NCBI GenBank assembly: GCA_900543305.1
Contig: UQQZ01000001.1
Span: 1-64,000, forward strand
Reading direction: 5' to 3'
Length of the DNA: 64,000 nucleotides
Source of the DNA: an uncultured Oscillospiraceae bacterium
GTDB taxonomy: Bacteria > Bacillota > Clostridia > Oscillospirales > Acutalibacteraceae
Shown piece by piece: positions 24,845-34,120 of this stretch; position 1 is the stretch's first letter; every line of letters starts with the position of its first letter. Below the pieces are notes generated by a model, which had not been told where the DNA came from, did no database searches, and was given only the letters and a program-made list of their open reading frames with translations. Position numbers and translations under genes: made by a program.

Positions 24845-26705
24845 CCGATCTATCCTCCAGCATATCCAGAATGTCTTCCCTGTAATCCTCAACCACTGCA
24901 AGTGTACTGCCATCAAATTCCAACACGGTGTCTCCCAATCGGTCCAGAAACGCTTCGTTGATGGTATCTGCTACCACGGAAGCCATCAGGTGATGGGATC
25001 GGAGAATGGGCTCCGGTGACTCTCCTTGCAGAAGAGCCCGTAAGATCTGGGAATGTATCTGATCCAACCCGGGAACATCCGTGCCTTCTGAATGGGTCTC
25101 CTGGGAAACGACAGGGGAATTTTCCTGGGGCACAGGCAACTCCGGCCTGTCCTCCGGGATCTCTTGTCTTTCCTCTTCCGTGAGAAGGCTGTCCCGGGTA
25201 AGGACCGCATCCCGCCGAATCTGATCCAGATTGGAAAGGTCAATGACAATTTTGGGCTTGGCAGCTTCCAGCCGTTCCCGTTGGTCTTGTTCCACCACCG
25301 CTTCCACAAAAGGCGTCGCCCAAGCCTCCTCTGGTTTTTCCCGGAGATACCGTCCTGTTTTCAGATATTTTCTCAGCTGCCGGTCCGCCTCATGGAACAG
25401 GGCCTGAAACTTGTTTTTATTATAATACAGTTTGTTATACTCCTCTACCTGCCAGCTGCCCTGCTGACAACGATAAGTCCGGCAGGGATCGAGAACATAC
25501 ACTCCGTCCGGGTGCGGTTGTTCTTCCCAATAAACCGCGTTACCCAAGGGATACCAGGAAAGAAACTGCTTTTCCCCAAAACAGACGGCAAATAGATTTT
25601 TGCCGTTTTCGTGGTAGTGTTTCCAGGCAGTTCGCCAAACCTGGGCAAATAGATGCTTCCCACCGGATTCTCCTTTTTGCAGCACAGGGGATTCCCCCAG
25701 CTTTTTCCCTTCAAAGGTGCAAATAGCGGAGAAAAGCTCCTGGTCCCCGGCCTCTTCAGGATGGGCCAATTTCTCTAGAGCATCGTCCTGCCGTAAAAGT
25801 TCCGGCTCCACATATTGCCGGGCCAGTTCCGGGGAAACGCCTTGAACCACAGCAAATTCCAGCATCCAATTGCGAAGATTGCCCTCCATGGCCGGATCCC
25901 CGATTCCGGAATTCACAAACTTTTCCTGGAAATTCCGAAGTTTCTCCAAGCTGTCCTCCGGGGAGCTTGCTCCAATCCCGTTGAGAAGTTCATACACATA
26001 GAGATAGGCAAAGGATGCTGCAATGGGCGTGTATTTCCCTTTCCGAACCTGAGTTCTCCAGGTAAAATAACCCCGAAGCTGCCGGACATTTAAATCGTGA
26101 TAGGTGGGGAAATACCGCTTGTAATCCCCGGTCCACGGTTCGTTGTCCTCGTAGTCCTCCATAAACTTGCCCTGTTTCCAGAAATTATAACATTTCTCCC
26201 GGAAAGACTCGTCCCCGTGTTCATACAGACGAAGCATTTCCTGAATCTTTCCCGGAACCCTCACACCGAGAGGGGGAAATGATTTTTGAACCGGAGGAAA
26301 AGGTTCGCTGGGATAAATCACTGTCTGTTGAACAGGCGCATGCTGCAGTACAATCGTACAGCCTTCCTGGTCCTCAGAAGAAATCGCTCGGTCAAACAGC
26401 TGGAATACCACCTGAGGATTTGTCCCATCCTCAAAAGTGATGCCCACCCATTTGGGGCCTTTCATGCGAAAGGGCTTTGACAAGAAGGGCTGGGGCTGTT
26501 CGTATAAAACCTGCTGGCCACATTTGAGGTCACACCGCTGGATTTCTTCGCCGCAATCCTCATCCCAGTGACGCATGAGTAGAGCCACCCATTTTCCCGT
26601 GTGTGGGTGTGTCAAAACGGAAAAGCCAGGAAAATCTGCCCATTTGTGCTGCTCCTGCATGTGGTATTTCTCTCGAACATAAGCTGCCAGTTCAGACAGT
26701 TCCAA
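24837..26705 (-). CDS. TerB-N/TerB-C domain protein
   Basis: About 622 aa. TTG 26705 is preferred because GGGAGGGGGGAG lies just upstream; ATG 26747 would add a Gly-rich stretch with no ribosome binding site. Residues about 150-330 form the TerB-N region (GKIQEMLRLYEHGDESFREKCYNFW, RYFPTYHDLNVRQLRGYFTWRT). The C-terminal third (KIVIDLSNLDQIRRDAVLTRDSLL onward, ending with a DTVLEFDG... helical domain) is TerB-C like. It is the first gene of a three-gene overlapping cassette with the BrxD-like ATPase and BrxHI-like helicase. TerB proteins are tied to membrane-linked stress and phage defence; here it may be the sensor. Confidence 0.87.
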   Translation of the reverse strand: MELSELAAYVREKYHMQEQHKWADFPGFSVLTHPHTGKWVALLMRHWDEDCGEEIQRCDLKCGQQVLYEQPQPFLSKPFRMKGPKWVGITFEDGTNPQVVFQLFDRAISSEDQEGCTIVLQHAPVQQTVIYPSEPFPPVQKSFPPLGVRVPGKIQEMLRLYEHGDESFREKCYNFWKQGKFMEDYEDNEPWTGDYKRYFPTYHDLNVRQLRGYFTWRTQVRKGKYTPIAASFAYLYVYELLNGIGASSPEDSLEKLRNFQEKFVNSGIGDPAMEGNLRNWMLEFAVVQGVSPELARQYVEPELLRQDDALEKLAHPEEAGDQELFSAICTFEGKKLGESPVLQKGESGGKHLFAQVWRTAWKHYHENGKNLFAVCFGEKQFLSWYPLGNAVYWEEQPHPDGVYVLDPCRTYRCQQGSWQVEEYNKLYYNKNKFQALFHEADRQLRKYLKTGRYLREKPEEAWATPFVEAVVEQDQRERLEAAKPKIVIDLSNLDQIRRDAVLTRDSLLTEEERQEIPEDRPELPVPQENSPVVSQETHSEGTDVPGLDQIHSQILRALLQGESPEPILRSHHLMASVVADTINEAFLDRLGDTVLEFDGSTLAVVEDYREDILDMLEDRSDE

Positions 26706-26794
26706 GTTTCTCCCCCCTCCCAGGCCCTTCCCGCCTGCCTCCTGCATGATTCTTCCGTCTACATCCTGTCCCCGGAAGAATCTCTCATCTTTTT

Positions 26795-26823
26795 ATTATA
26801 ATCGGGTTTTCTCTCCGCTGCAA
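26795..26823 (-). promoter_or_regulatory. Promoter of the TerB-BrxD-BrxHI cassette
   Basis: On the minus strand TTGCAG (26823-26818), 17 bases, TATAAT (26800-26795). It would start transcription about 80 bases before the TTG start of the TerB gene. Confidence 0.65.
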
Positions 26824-26848
26824 GAATGCGGAAATCCATTTTCGCCCC

Positions 26849-26881
26849 CCACCGGGAGTAACCGTCTCACTCCTAAGGTGG
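26849..26881. other. Stable hairpin between the TerB cassette and pyrophosphatase genes
   Basis: CCACC (26849-26853) and GGAGT (26855-26859) pair with ACTCC (26869-26873) and GGTGG (26877-26881), one almost continuous stem. No T run follows, so it is not a typical terminator. It sits between two divergent promoters. Confidence 0.45.
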
Positions 26882-26957
26882 TCCACAACCAGTGAGAAAG
26901 CCGGGTTTTACATCCCTGCTCCGGCCAATCCCCCCTGGCAGATTACAGGAAATGTGG

Positions 26958-26963
26958 TACAAT
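26958..26963 (+). promoter_or_regulatory. Extended -10 box of the pyrophosphatase gene
   Basis: TACAAT preceded by TGG, 38 bases before the start codon; no clear -35 box. Confidence 0.4.
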
Positions 26964-27000
26964 AGAACCGGAAACACAACCCCGCAAACAGGAGGACACG

Positions 27001-27324
27001 ATGCTGGGACAAATTGTAACGATCACCATCGATAGAGAAATAGGGACATTCCATCCGGAGCACCCCAACCTTTTCTATCCCATCAATTACGGCTATATTC
27101 AAGGTACCTTCGCCCCCGACGGTGAAGAGCAGGACGCCTATCTATTGGGGGTCAACGAACCTGTCAAGGAATTTACCGGGAAAGTGATCGCCATCATACA
27201 CAGGAGGAACGACGTGGAGGAAAAATGGGTTGTTGCGCCTGTGGAACAATCGTTTACCAAGGAAGAAATCATAGAAAAGGTCCGTTTTCAAGAACAATAC
27301 TTTGATTCCATTGTCCTTATGTAG
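27001..27324 (+). CDS. Inorganic pyrophosphatase-like protein (short family I type)
   Basis: 107 aa. It begins MLGQIVTITIDREIGTFHPEHP and has the YPINYGYIQGTFAPDGEEQDAYLLG block of family I pyrophosphatases, with Asp/Glu residues for metal binding. It is shorter than classic Ppa (about 175 aa) but matches the compact clostridial version. The reaction would be hydrolysis of pyrophosphate to phosphate. AGGAGG precedes the ATG. Confidence 0.85.
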   Translation: MLGQIVTITIDREIGTFHPEHPNLFYPINYGYIQGTFAPDGEEQDAYLLGVNEPVKEFTGKVIAIIHRRNDVEEKWVVAPVEQSFTKEEIIEKVRFQEQYFDSIVLM

Positions 27325-27417
27325 CTTCCAACCCAGAATAAGGGGTTCGTATTATACCAGTAGGTATATACTTTCTAGGGTTTCAGCCTCATGACACGGA
27401 CAAGTGCTCTATATAAC

Positions 27418-27455
27418 ATCGGATCGGCACCCTTTTTCAGGATCCCGATCCGATG
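27418..27455 (-). terminator. Intrinsic terminator after glmM
   Basis: Perfect 11-base stem CATCGGATCGG (27418-27428) / CCGATCCGATG (27445-27455), T-rich downstream on the minus strand. It may also stop the convergent pyrophosphatase transcript. Confidence 0.8.
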
Positions 27456-27478
27456 TTTGCATACAGCAAGTTTAATTT

Positions 27479-28885
27479 TTACTCGACAACATATCCGTTT
27501 TTCCGGATAATGTCAACCACTTCGTCCACATACTTCTGGCAAGTTTCCTGCTCAGGCGCTTCGACCATAACCCGCAGGACAGGCTCTGTTCCGGATTCCC
27601 GGACCAAGATCCGGCCAGTGTCGCCCAGGGCTGCTGTCACCCGCTCTACCGCAGCCTGAACTTCCTTGTCTCCCCGAGCGGTTGCCTTATCCGTCACACG
27701 AACATTTTCCAGCACTTGAGGATAGATGGCCAGAGGCGCTGCCAGCTCGCTCATAGGCTTCTTCTTCGCCATCATCACTTCCATCATCTTCAAAGAGGTG
27801 AGGATACCATCGCCGGTGCTGGCATACTTGGAGAAAATGATGTGTCCGCTCTGTTCCCCACCGATCCGGGCTCCGCTCTGCTGCATATACTCGTACACAT
27901 ACTTGTCGCCCACTTTTGTCTTAGCATAGTCGATGCCCAGCTCGTCAAAGGCCTTATACAGGCCGAAGTTGGACATGACAGTGGTCACCACCGTATTGGT
28001 CACCAGCTTGCCCCGCTCCTTCATATAGCGGCCATAAATATACAGAATGTGGTCGCCGGTAACTACATTGCCCTTTTCATCCACACACAGGCAACGGTCC
28101 GCGTCACCGTCATAAGCAAAGCCAATATCCAGGCCCTTTTCCACCACGAACTTCTGCAAGCCCTCGATGTGGGTGGATCCAGCATTCAGGTTGATATTCA
28201 GGCCATTGGGTTCCGCATTGATCACATAGGTGTCCGCGCCCAGAGCGTCAAAAACAGCCTTGGCAATGTTCCAGCTGGAACCGTTGGCGCAGTCCAAGCC
28301 AACTTTTACGCCACGGAAAGAGTACATGCCCAGAGAGATCAGGTAACCGATATACCGGTTACGGCCAGAGACATAGTCCACGGTACAGCCGATTTTCTCC
28401 TTCTGAGCAAAGGGCAGCTCCGGCCACTCCTGACCGAAGGCCACCAGCTTGCCATCCAGATAGTCCTCTACCAAGTTGATGGTCTCCTCATCCATCTTCT
28501 CACCCTGGTCGTTGATCAGCTTGATGCCGTTATCATAGAAGGGGTTATGGCTGGCAGAGATCATGATACCGCAATCGAAATCGTCCACACGGGCAATATA
28601 GGCTACAGACGGCGTGGTGGTAACATGCAGCATATACGCATCCGCACCGGAGGCCACCAGACCAGCCACCAGAGCATACTCAAACATATAGCTGGACCGC
28701 CGGGTATCCTTGCCGATGACAATCCGGGCGGGACCTTCTTTAATCGGTCTGCCCTCTTCCCCGGCGCGGCTACGCTTCTCATTGTAATACCAGCCCAAGA
28801 ACCGGCCTACTTTGTAAGCATGGTCAGCAGTCAAATTGATATTGGCTTCCCCACGGAAACCGTCTGTTCCAAAATAACGTCCCAT
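27479..28885 (-). CDS. glmM: Phosphoglucosamine mutase
   Basis: 468 aa from ATG 28885 (AGGAGG eight bases upstream). Converts glucosamine-6-phosphate to glucosamine-1-phosphate on the way to UDP-GlcNAc. Four domains of the alpha-D-phosphohexomutase fold: RYFGTDGFRGEAN start, phosphoserine loop MISASHNPFYDNG, metal loop DGDADRCL, and phosphate-binding end RESGTEPVLRVMVE. A phosphomannomutase-like specificity cannot be ruled out. Its position beside a capsule locus that uses a GlcNAc-derived sugar is meaningful but its base composition is that of core genes. Confidence 0.88.
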   Translation of the reverse strand: MGRYFGTDGFRGEANINLTADHAYKVGRFLGWYYNEKRSRAGEEGRPIKEGPARIVIGKDTRRSSYMFEYALVAGLVASGADAYMLHVTTTPSVAYIARVDDFDCGIMISASHNPFYDNGIKLINDQGEKMDEETINLVEDYLDGKLVAFGQEWPELPFAQKEKIGCTVDYVSGRNRYIGYLISLGMYSFRGVKVGLDCANGSSWNIAKAVFDALGADTYVINAEPNGLNINLNAGSTHIEGLQKFVVEKGLDIGFAYDGDADRCLCVDEKGNVVTGDHILYIYGRYMKERGKLVTNTVVTTVMSNFGLYKAFDELGIDYAKTKVGDKYVYEYMQQSGARIGGEQSGHIIFSKYASTGDGILTSLKMMEVMMAKKKPMSELAAPLAIYPQVLENVRVTDKATARGDKEVQAAVERVTAALGDTGRILVRESGTEPVLRVMVEAPEQETCQKYVDEVVDIIRKNGYVVE

Positions 28886-29116
28886 TGTTGGTGCCTCCTG
28901 TATCAATAAATATGATAGGGATGTTTAACTAATAAATTATACCACATACATTTTGCTCTGTCTACGGGATACGGTTATTGTCCGCCTCTGCAAACATCTA
29001 CAAATGTATGACAAAAAACAAAGTTCGGTTACATTTTCTCGTAAAATGTATCCCCTCCGTTTCTCTGCTAAAGCCTGAGAAACAATTCTTTGATTGTGAA
29101 ATAATGCTAAGAACAG

Positions 29117-30352
29117 TTAATCTCTCTGGAACAGATCACGAGTATATACTTTTTCTTTCACATCGTCAAGACAGCTATCATAGCGGTTTGCAATAATCGC
29201 CTGTGCCTGCTCTTTGAAAGCAGCCAGATTATTTACCACTCTACTACCAAAGAAAGTCGTTCCATCTTCCAAAGTCGGCTCGTAAATAATAACCGTTGCT
29301 CCCTTAGCTTTGATACGCTTCATAACACCCTGTATGGAGGACTGCCGGAAGTTATCAGAATTTGCCTTCATGGTCAAACGATACACACCGACGATTACTT
29401 CTTTTTCCTTGCTGGCATCATAGGCGCTGTTTGCTTCATATCCACCGGCGATCTCCAGCACCCTATCTGCAATATAGTCTTTCCGTGTTCTGTTGCTCTC
29501 AACGATAGCGGACATCATGTTCTGCGGAACATCCGCATAGTTGGCAAGAAGCTGCTTGGTATCCTTCGGCAAACAGTAACCGCCATATCCAAAGCTTGGA
29601 TTATTATAATGCGAACCAATGCGAGGGTCAAGGCAAACGCCATTGATAATGTCCTGCGTGCTTAGTCCCTTCATTTCAGCATAGGTATCCAGTTCATTGA
29701 AGTAGGACACACGCAGCGCAAGATATGTATTAGCAAACAACTTGACCGCTTCTGCTTCGGAAAAACCCATAACCAGAGTGTCAATGTTTTCTTTGATAGC
29801 ACCTTCCTGCAGAAGCTCTGCAAAGGTCTTTGCCGAAGTATTCAGTCTTTCGCTTCCATCAGTTGAAACGATAATTCTTGACGGATACAAATTATCATAC
29901 AGAGCCTTAGATTCACGCAGGAACTCCGGACTGAAGATAATATTCTCACTGCCCATCTTCTTACGGATGTTTGCTGTATAGCCTACCGGAACCGTGGACT
30001 TGATAACCATAATGGCATCCGGATTCACCTGCATAACCAGCTTAATAACAGCTTCTACCGCAGAAGTATCGAAATAGTTCTTCTTGCTGTCATAGTTGGT
30101 AGGTGCTGCGATCACAACAAACTCAGCATTTTTATATGCTGCTTCACCATCCAGTGTTGCGGTTAAATCCAGCTCTTTTTCAGCCAGATATTTCTCAATG
30201 TACTCATCCTGGATAGGAGACTTGCGACTATTGATTATCTCCACTTTTTCAGGAATAATGTCAACTGCCACAACATGATTGTGTTGTGCTAAAAGTGTTG
30301 CAATAGACAGACCGACATAACCAGTTCCTGCAACTGCAATTTTCTTGTTCAT
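29117..30352 (-). CDS. ugd: UDP-glucose 6-dehydrogenase
   Basis: 411 aa. Oxidises UDP-glucose to UDP-glucuronate with two NAD+. Rossmann start [18 protein letters not shown], central [12 protein letters not shown], catalytic Cys in [17 protein letters not shown]-terminal NAD/UDP domain with [21 protein letters not shown] precedes the ATG. It is the last gene of the capsule locus; with the neighbouring epimerase it would give UDP-galacturonate. Confidence 0.93.
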   Translation of the reverse strand: MNKKIAVAGTGYVGLSIATLLAQHNHVVAVDIIPEKVEIINSRKSPIQDEYIEKYLAEKELDLTATLDGEAAYKNAEFVVIAAPTNYDSKKNYFDTSAVEAVIKLVMQVNPDAIMVIKSTVPVGYTANIRKKMGSENIIFSPEFLRESKALYDNLYPSRIIVSTDGSERLNTSAKTFAELLQEGAIKENIDTLVMGFSEAEAVKLFANTYLALRVSYFNELDTYAEMKGLSTQDIINGVCLDPRIGSHYNNPSFGYGGYCLPKDTKQLLANYADVPQNMMSAIVESNRTRKDYIADRVLEIAGGYEANSAYDASKEKEVIVGVYRLTMKANSDNFRQSSIQGVMKRIKAKGATVIIYEPTLEDGTTFFGSRVVNNLAAFKEQAQAIIANRYDSCLDDVKEKVYTRDLFQRD

Positions 30353-30407
30353 CTTGTTGCTCTCCTTCTACAGTGTGGTGATTACAAAACCTTCACACTG
30401 GTTGGTT

Positions 30408-31487
30408 CTATATCTCGTAAAACTCCTTATACCATTCTGCGAATCGACGCAGACCTGTTCTCAAATCGGTACTCGGCTTAAACCCGAAATCACGCTCCAA
30501 ATCGCTGGTATCTGCATAGGTAACCGGCACATCTCCCGGTTGCATCGGAACAAGCTCTTTATGTGCTTCAAAGTCATAATCCTCAGGCAGTACCTCTGCA
30601 CGGATCAACTCCTGCTGCAGAATATCCACGAAATCCAACAGGTTTTCTGGCCGGTTATTGCCGATATTATAGACTGCATACGGAGGAACCGGCAGACCAT
30701 CCTCTCCAATCTTTCTTTCCGGCGCTCCCTGCATCACACGCTTGACACCTTCCACAATGTCGTCCACATAGGTGAAATCACGCTTGCAGTTGCCATAGTT
30801 GAAAATTTGGATCGTCTCGCCCTTCAGCAGCTTATCGGTAAAACCAAAGTAAGCCATATCCGGACGTCCTGCAGGGCCATAAACTGTAAAGAAACGCAAT
30901 CCGGTAGACGGAATGTTGTAGAGCTTGCTGTAGGCATGAGCCAACAGCTCATTGGATTTCTTAGTTGCAGCATAGAGGGACACCGGGTTGTCCACCTTAT
31001 CCTCTGTGCTGTACGGCACTTTCTTGTTAGAACCGTAAACAGAGCTGGAAGAGGCATAAACCAAATGCTCTACACCTTTTGCACCATTGTCATAGGAATG
31101 ACGACAGGCTTCCAGAATGTTGTAGAAGCCAATCAGATTAGATTCTATGTATACATCCGGATTGGTGATGCTGTAACGCACACCAGCCTGAGCCGCTAGG
31201 TTCACTACAATGTCCGGATTGTAGTCATGGAAGATGGAATCAATCAGCGATTTGTCTGCAATGTTTCCTTTTATAAAAGTCCATGTAGAATCTGGGTGTT
31301 CCTCTGCACATCTCTGAATTTCAGACAGACGCCACTCTTTTATAGACACATCATAATAATCGTTCAAACTGTCGATTCCAATAATTGTGAGCGGTGACTG
31401 CGTATTCAAAAGCTCTAAAACCAGATTGGAACCGATAAAACCAGCAGCTCCGGTTACTAAAATTGTTTTGCCAAATAATTTAATCAT
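30408..31487 (-). CDS. NAD-dependent epimerase (UDP-glucuronate 4-epimerase/CapI-like)
   Basis: 359 aa from ATG 31487; an in-frame GTG four codons earlier is less likely. Extended SDR: VTGAAGFIGSNLV, VVNLAAQAGVRYSI, SSSSVYG, catalytic YAATKKSNE, GLRFFTVYGPAGRPDMAYF, RDFTYVDDIVEGV. The AGVRYSI and GPAGRPDMA motifs are typical of CapI/GalE-like uronate epimerases. It follows the Fe-S protein gene after a 450-base stretch holding decayed coding sequence. Confidence 0.9.
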   Translation of the reverse strand: MIKLFGKTILVTGAAGFIGSNLVLELLNTQSPLTIIGIDSLNDYYDVSIKEWRLSEIQRCAEEHPDSTWTFIKGNIADKSLIDSIFHDYNPDIVVNLAAQAGVRYSITNPDVYIESNLIGFYNILEACRHSYDNGAKGVEHLVYASSSSVYGSNKKVPYSTEDKVDNPVSLYAATKKSNELLAHAYSKLYNIPSTGLRFFTVYGPAGRPDMAYFGFTDKLLKGETIQIFNYGNCKRDFTYVDDIVEGVKRVMQGAPERKIGEDGLPVPPYAVYNIGNNRPENLLDFVDILQQELIRAEVLPEDYDFEAHKELVPMQPGDVPVTYADTSDLERDFGFKPSTDLRTGLRRFAEWYKEFYEI

Positions 31488-31690
31488 TTTTCTTTTCACC
31501 CCTACTATTTCTTACTTTAAAAATAATTCTATTATGGTGGAATGCAACAATAGCACCAAGAACATTCATAATCAGATCATTCGTTTCGAAACATCCTCAC
31601 ATCATACAATATTCGGATATTATTTTGGTTTTTCTTAGACGAACTGCATTTGAAAAGTCATCCGAAATTAAAAAAATATTGTTCCATAAT

Positions 31691-31906
31691 TTAAGAACAA
31701 CGTTTCCGAACACAAAACACTTCCAACTTTACTAATATTTCTGTTTCTGATGGTCTTGAAAAAATATAATATACAATACCAGCAAATATTACAAAGAAGC
31801 TCCACATCTACACAGAAAATGTACTTAAATCTGTATGCTCCTTCAGTATGCTCATCCCAACCGCAATGAATATCACTATGGCTAAAAACAGATAAACATA
31901 CAACAT
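31691..31906 (-). pseudogene. Remnant of a small membrane protein or decayed polymerase/transferase gene
   Basis: Two consecutive in-frame open pieces on the minus strand: 32 codons from ATG 31906 with a strong GAGGAG site, ending TAG at 31808, then 38 codons from the next ATG to 31691. Both are hydrophobic (LYVYLFLAIVIFIAVGMSI; MWSFFVIFAGIVYYIF), suggesting one membrane protein cut by a stop. The surrounding 31488-31936 holds no other feature. Whether the first piece is still a functional small protein cannot be told. Confidence 0.4.
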
Positions 31907-31936
31907 GACTATGCTCCTCAAATTCTACTTTTAAAT

Positions 31937-33142
31937 TTATATTCTTGATTGACGTTCCTGACGTACCTTTCGTCTTTTCCGTTCAACAATCCATGGAGCG
32001 ATTTTCGTAAACAGTACTCTGATTTTCTGAGAATGTGATGTTCCCTTTCTATAATCTTTCATTATATCCAGAAAATCTTGTCCCTGATTTAATCGTTGAA
32101 AAAATTCTTCTCTTTTTTGATTTTCCTTTGTTGGCTCAATCAGATTATGGTTTTCTCTTACTGCTCGTTCACGATCAACTAATGTCAACTCCATTATTTC
32201 CTGCATCTTCAAAATCAATGCATTTCCTTTTTCAGAATTAACTACGATTAGTGAACTACCTTTTTTGTCATCATATGAAGGATTCACTGATTTACTTCCC
32301 CAGAAGTCACCAATTGTCAGATCCGCCGGACGTTTAATTTCTGAATTAGCATATTGACAAGAATAGCAAACAGGTCTGTAAAACATTGCTCTCAAAAAAC
32401 CAGACATATAGAAATCCTGACCCCAAGCCTGATGTTTCCACTGTTTGTCATTTCCAAAGGCTGTTCCTATTTCCCAATCACCCCAAAAGTAGCTTTTATC
32501 TCTAAAGGAAAACTTGCAAATATCAAAGCCTTCTTTTTTTTGGAGACTTCTTAAATAAGAGTCAAAAACTTTTTGGCTTGGAACTCCATGGCAAATCAAA
32601 TCTACTGTATATAACCTGTCTGGTTTATCGCCCAAATATGCATATAGACCTGATACCTGGCACGCTGTTCCACTAAACAGGACGGTCTTTCCTTCATTTA
32701 AAAATCTTTTTACTTTTCCATATATATCACCAACATTACTTTGTAAGTACTTAGATTTTCTAAAAATATCTATTTCATCACCATTTACACACCAACGATG
32801 ATGCACTTTCAGTTCATCATCATAAGTTGCTCCACAAATGATTGCATCATCATCAAGAACATTACAAATAGCCGAAAATGCTCCGCCTGATGAACTTTTC
32901 ATCAATATGGTTTCATCTTTTATTTTTCCACCCCAAAACTCTATTGCCCCTTGATTTACATAATCATTTCCGTTTTGAGGACATATTTTCATACAAATAT
33001 CGCAATGAATACAAATATCATTTTGTATATCCGGATATAAAAATCCTTCTTCATCCGGTTTCATCTCAATTGCGTTTTGGGGACACTTTGCTGCACAAGC
33101 TCCGCAACCTGTACATTCTTTTTTTTCTTTTAATACTAACAC
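31937..33142 (-). CDS. FrhB-type Fe-S flavoprotein of a pyruvyl-transferase cassette
   Basis: 401 aa from GTG 33142. N-terminal 2x[4Fe-4S] ferredoxin (CTGCGACAAKCP; CIHCDICMKICP), then the coenzyme F420 hydrogenase beta-subunit N and C domains (SSSGGAFSAI, SGTACQVSGLYAYL, DLICHGVPSQKVFD, ADLTIGDFWG). In capsule loci such proteins travel with polysaccharide pyruvyl transferases and are thought to reduce or modify a sugar, but no reaction is proven. It lies two genes after the pyruvyl transferase, eight bases after the preceding gene. Confidence 0.9.
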   Translation of the reverse strand: MLVLKEKKECTGCGACAAKCPQNAIEMKPDEEGFLYPDIQNDICIHCDICMKICPQNGNDYVNQGAIEFWGGKIKDETILMKSSSGGAFSAICNVLDDDAIICGATYDDELKVHHRWCVNGDEIDIFRKSKYLQSNVGDIYGKVKRFLNEGKTVLFSGTACQVSGLYAYLGDKPDRLYTVDLICHGVPSQKVFDSYLRSLQKKEGFDICKFSFRDKSYFWGDWEIGTAFGNDKQWKHQAWGQDFYMSGFLRAMFYRPVCYSCQYANSEIKRPADLTIGDFWGSKSVNPSYDDKKGSSLIVVNSEKGNALILKMQEIMELTLVDRERAVRENHNLIEPTKENQKREEFFQRLNQGQDFLDIMKDYRKGTSHSQKIRVLFTKIAPWIVERKRRKVRQERQSRI

Positions 33143-33149
33143 TTCATAA

Positions 33150-34112
33150 TCACCGCCTAAGCTTCTTCTTCAAATTTCTCCATTTTAATTGGAAATACTG
33201 TGGATAAATTAGCTTGTCTTTTGTATATCTATTAACTAATTCTTTTGTAATTTCACCCTCAAACGGCATTATCCTATTAGGAATAACCAAAAAGGAATCA
33301 CATTCTGCAATATCTTCAAGCTGAATATTTCTTTTTTGGAAATGAAAATAGCGAAACTCCTCTACCACTAAAGCATCAGCATTATTCAGCGCATATCGGT
33401 ATAATTTTCCATCATTCCAATAGAATATTTGCTTAATAATATTCTCTGTTTTTACACTCCTATTCCTTTTACTCGCGGAACCATAGTCATATAATGATCT
33501 CCTAAATAAAAATGAATATGGATTTATATCCGCAATTTTATAATCAAAATATGTATTTATGCCACTTTTTTCAGCAATCAAATTTATGTTTAACCCATCC
33601 GAAGATTCATCAAATATATGATTTTCTGCATCCGCTAATATCTTCCAATATGTTTCCGGAAAATCAACTTGCTTCATAAACAATCTGTTCATCTCATAAT
33701 TATTCTTGAATAAAGTCATATGTCCATGGACAAATAATTTATCATAACCGGCTTCAATTGGAATACATCTACTCAGATCTCCAAGCACAATATCAATGTC
33801 ACAATATCCCCAATACAGATATTCTTTTATTTCATCTTCAAATATGTACCCATATGTTGGCTTGAAATCACATAATTTTCTTGGCGTTTTTAATCCTAAG
33901 GTGAATGAGAACTTTTTTTGAGCTTTTTCCACCAGCTCAGCAAAAGACATAAATACTATTTTGATGTTCTCAGATATAGATGTCACTGTATTATCGTCTG
34001 TAATTACCCAGAAATCATACTCCGAATTTGCTTTTGCGGTTTTTGACCACACAGAAAAATAATGTGGTAATTTCCCAAAATACGGAATAAGAAAGACTGC
34101 TTTTTTCATCAC
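33150..34112 (-). CDS. DUF6625-like glycosyltransferase-type protein
   Basis: 320 aa. The opening KKAVFLIPYFGKLPHYFSVW and the YLYWGYCDIDIVLGDLSRCIP block (Asp-x-Asp-like) match the DUF6625 family of capsule loci, which resembles GT-A glycosyltransferases. Motifs FVHGHMTLFKNN and YPQYFQLKW are also visible. Cytoplasmic, no signal. AT-rich like its neighbours. A sugar or polyol-phosphate transfer is likely but unproven. Confidence 0.75.
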   Translation of the reverse strand: MMKKAVFLIPYFGKLPHYFSVWSKTAKANSEYDFWVITDDNTVTSISENIKIVFMSFAELVEKAQKKFSFTLGLKTPRKLCDFKPTYGYIFEDEIKEYLYWGYCDIDIVLGDLSRCIPIEAGYDKLFVHGHMTLFKNNYEMNRLFMKQVDFPETYWKILADAENHIFDESSDGLNINLIAEKSGINTYFDYKIADINPYSFLFRRSLYDYGSASKRNRSVKTENIIKQIFYWNDGKLYRYALNNADALVVEEFRYFHFQKRNIQLEDIAECDSFLVIPNRIMPFEGEITKELVNRYTKDKLIYPQYFQLKWRNLKKKLRR

Positions 34113-34120
34113 TATACCTC

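Noticed and set aside
27716..28909. 397-codon plus-strand ORF
   Set aside because: Antisense of glmM.
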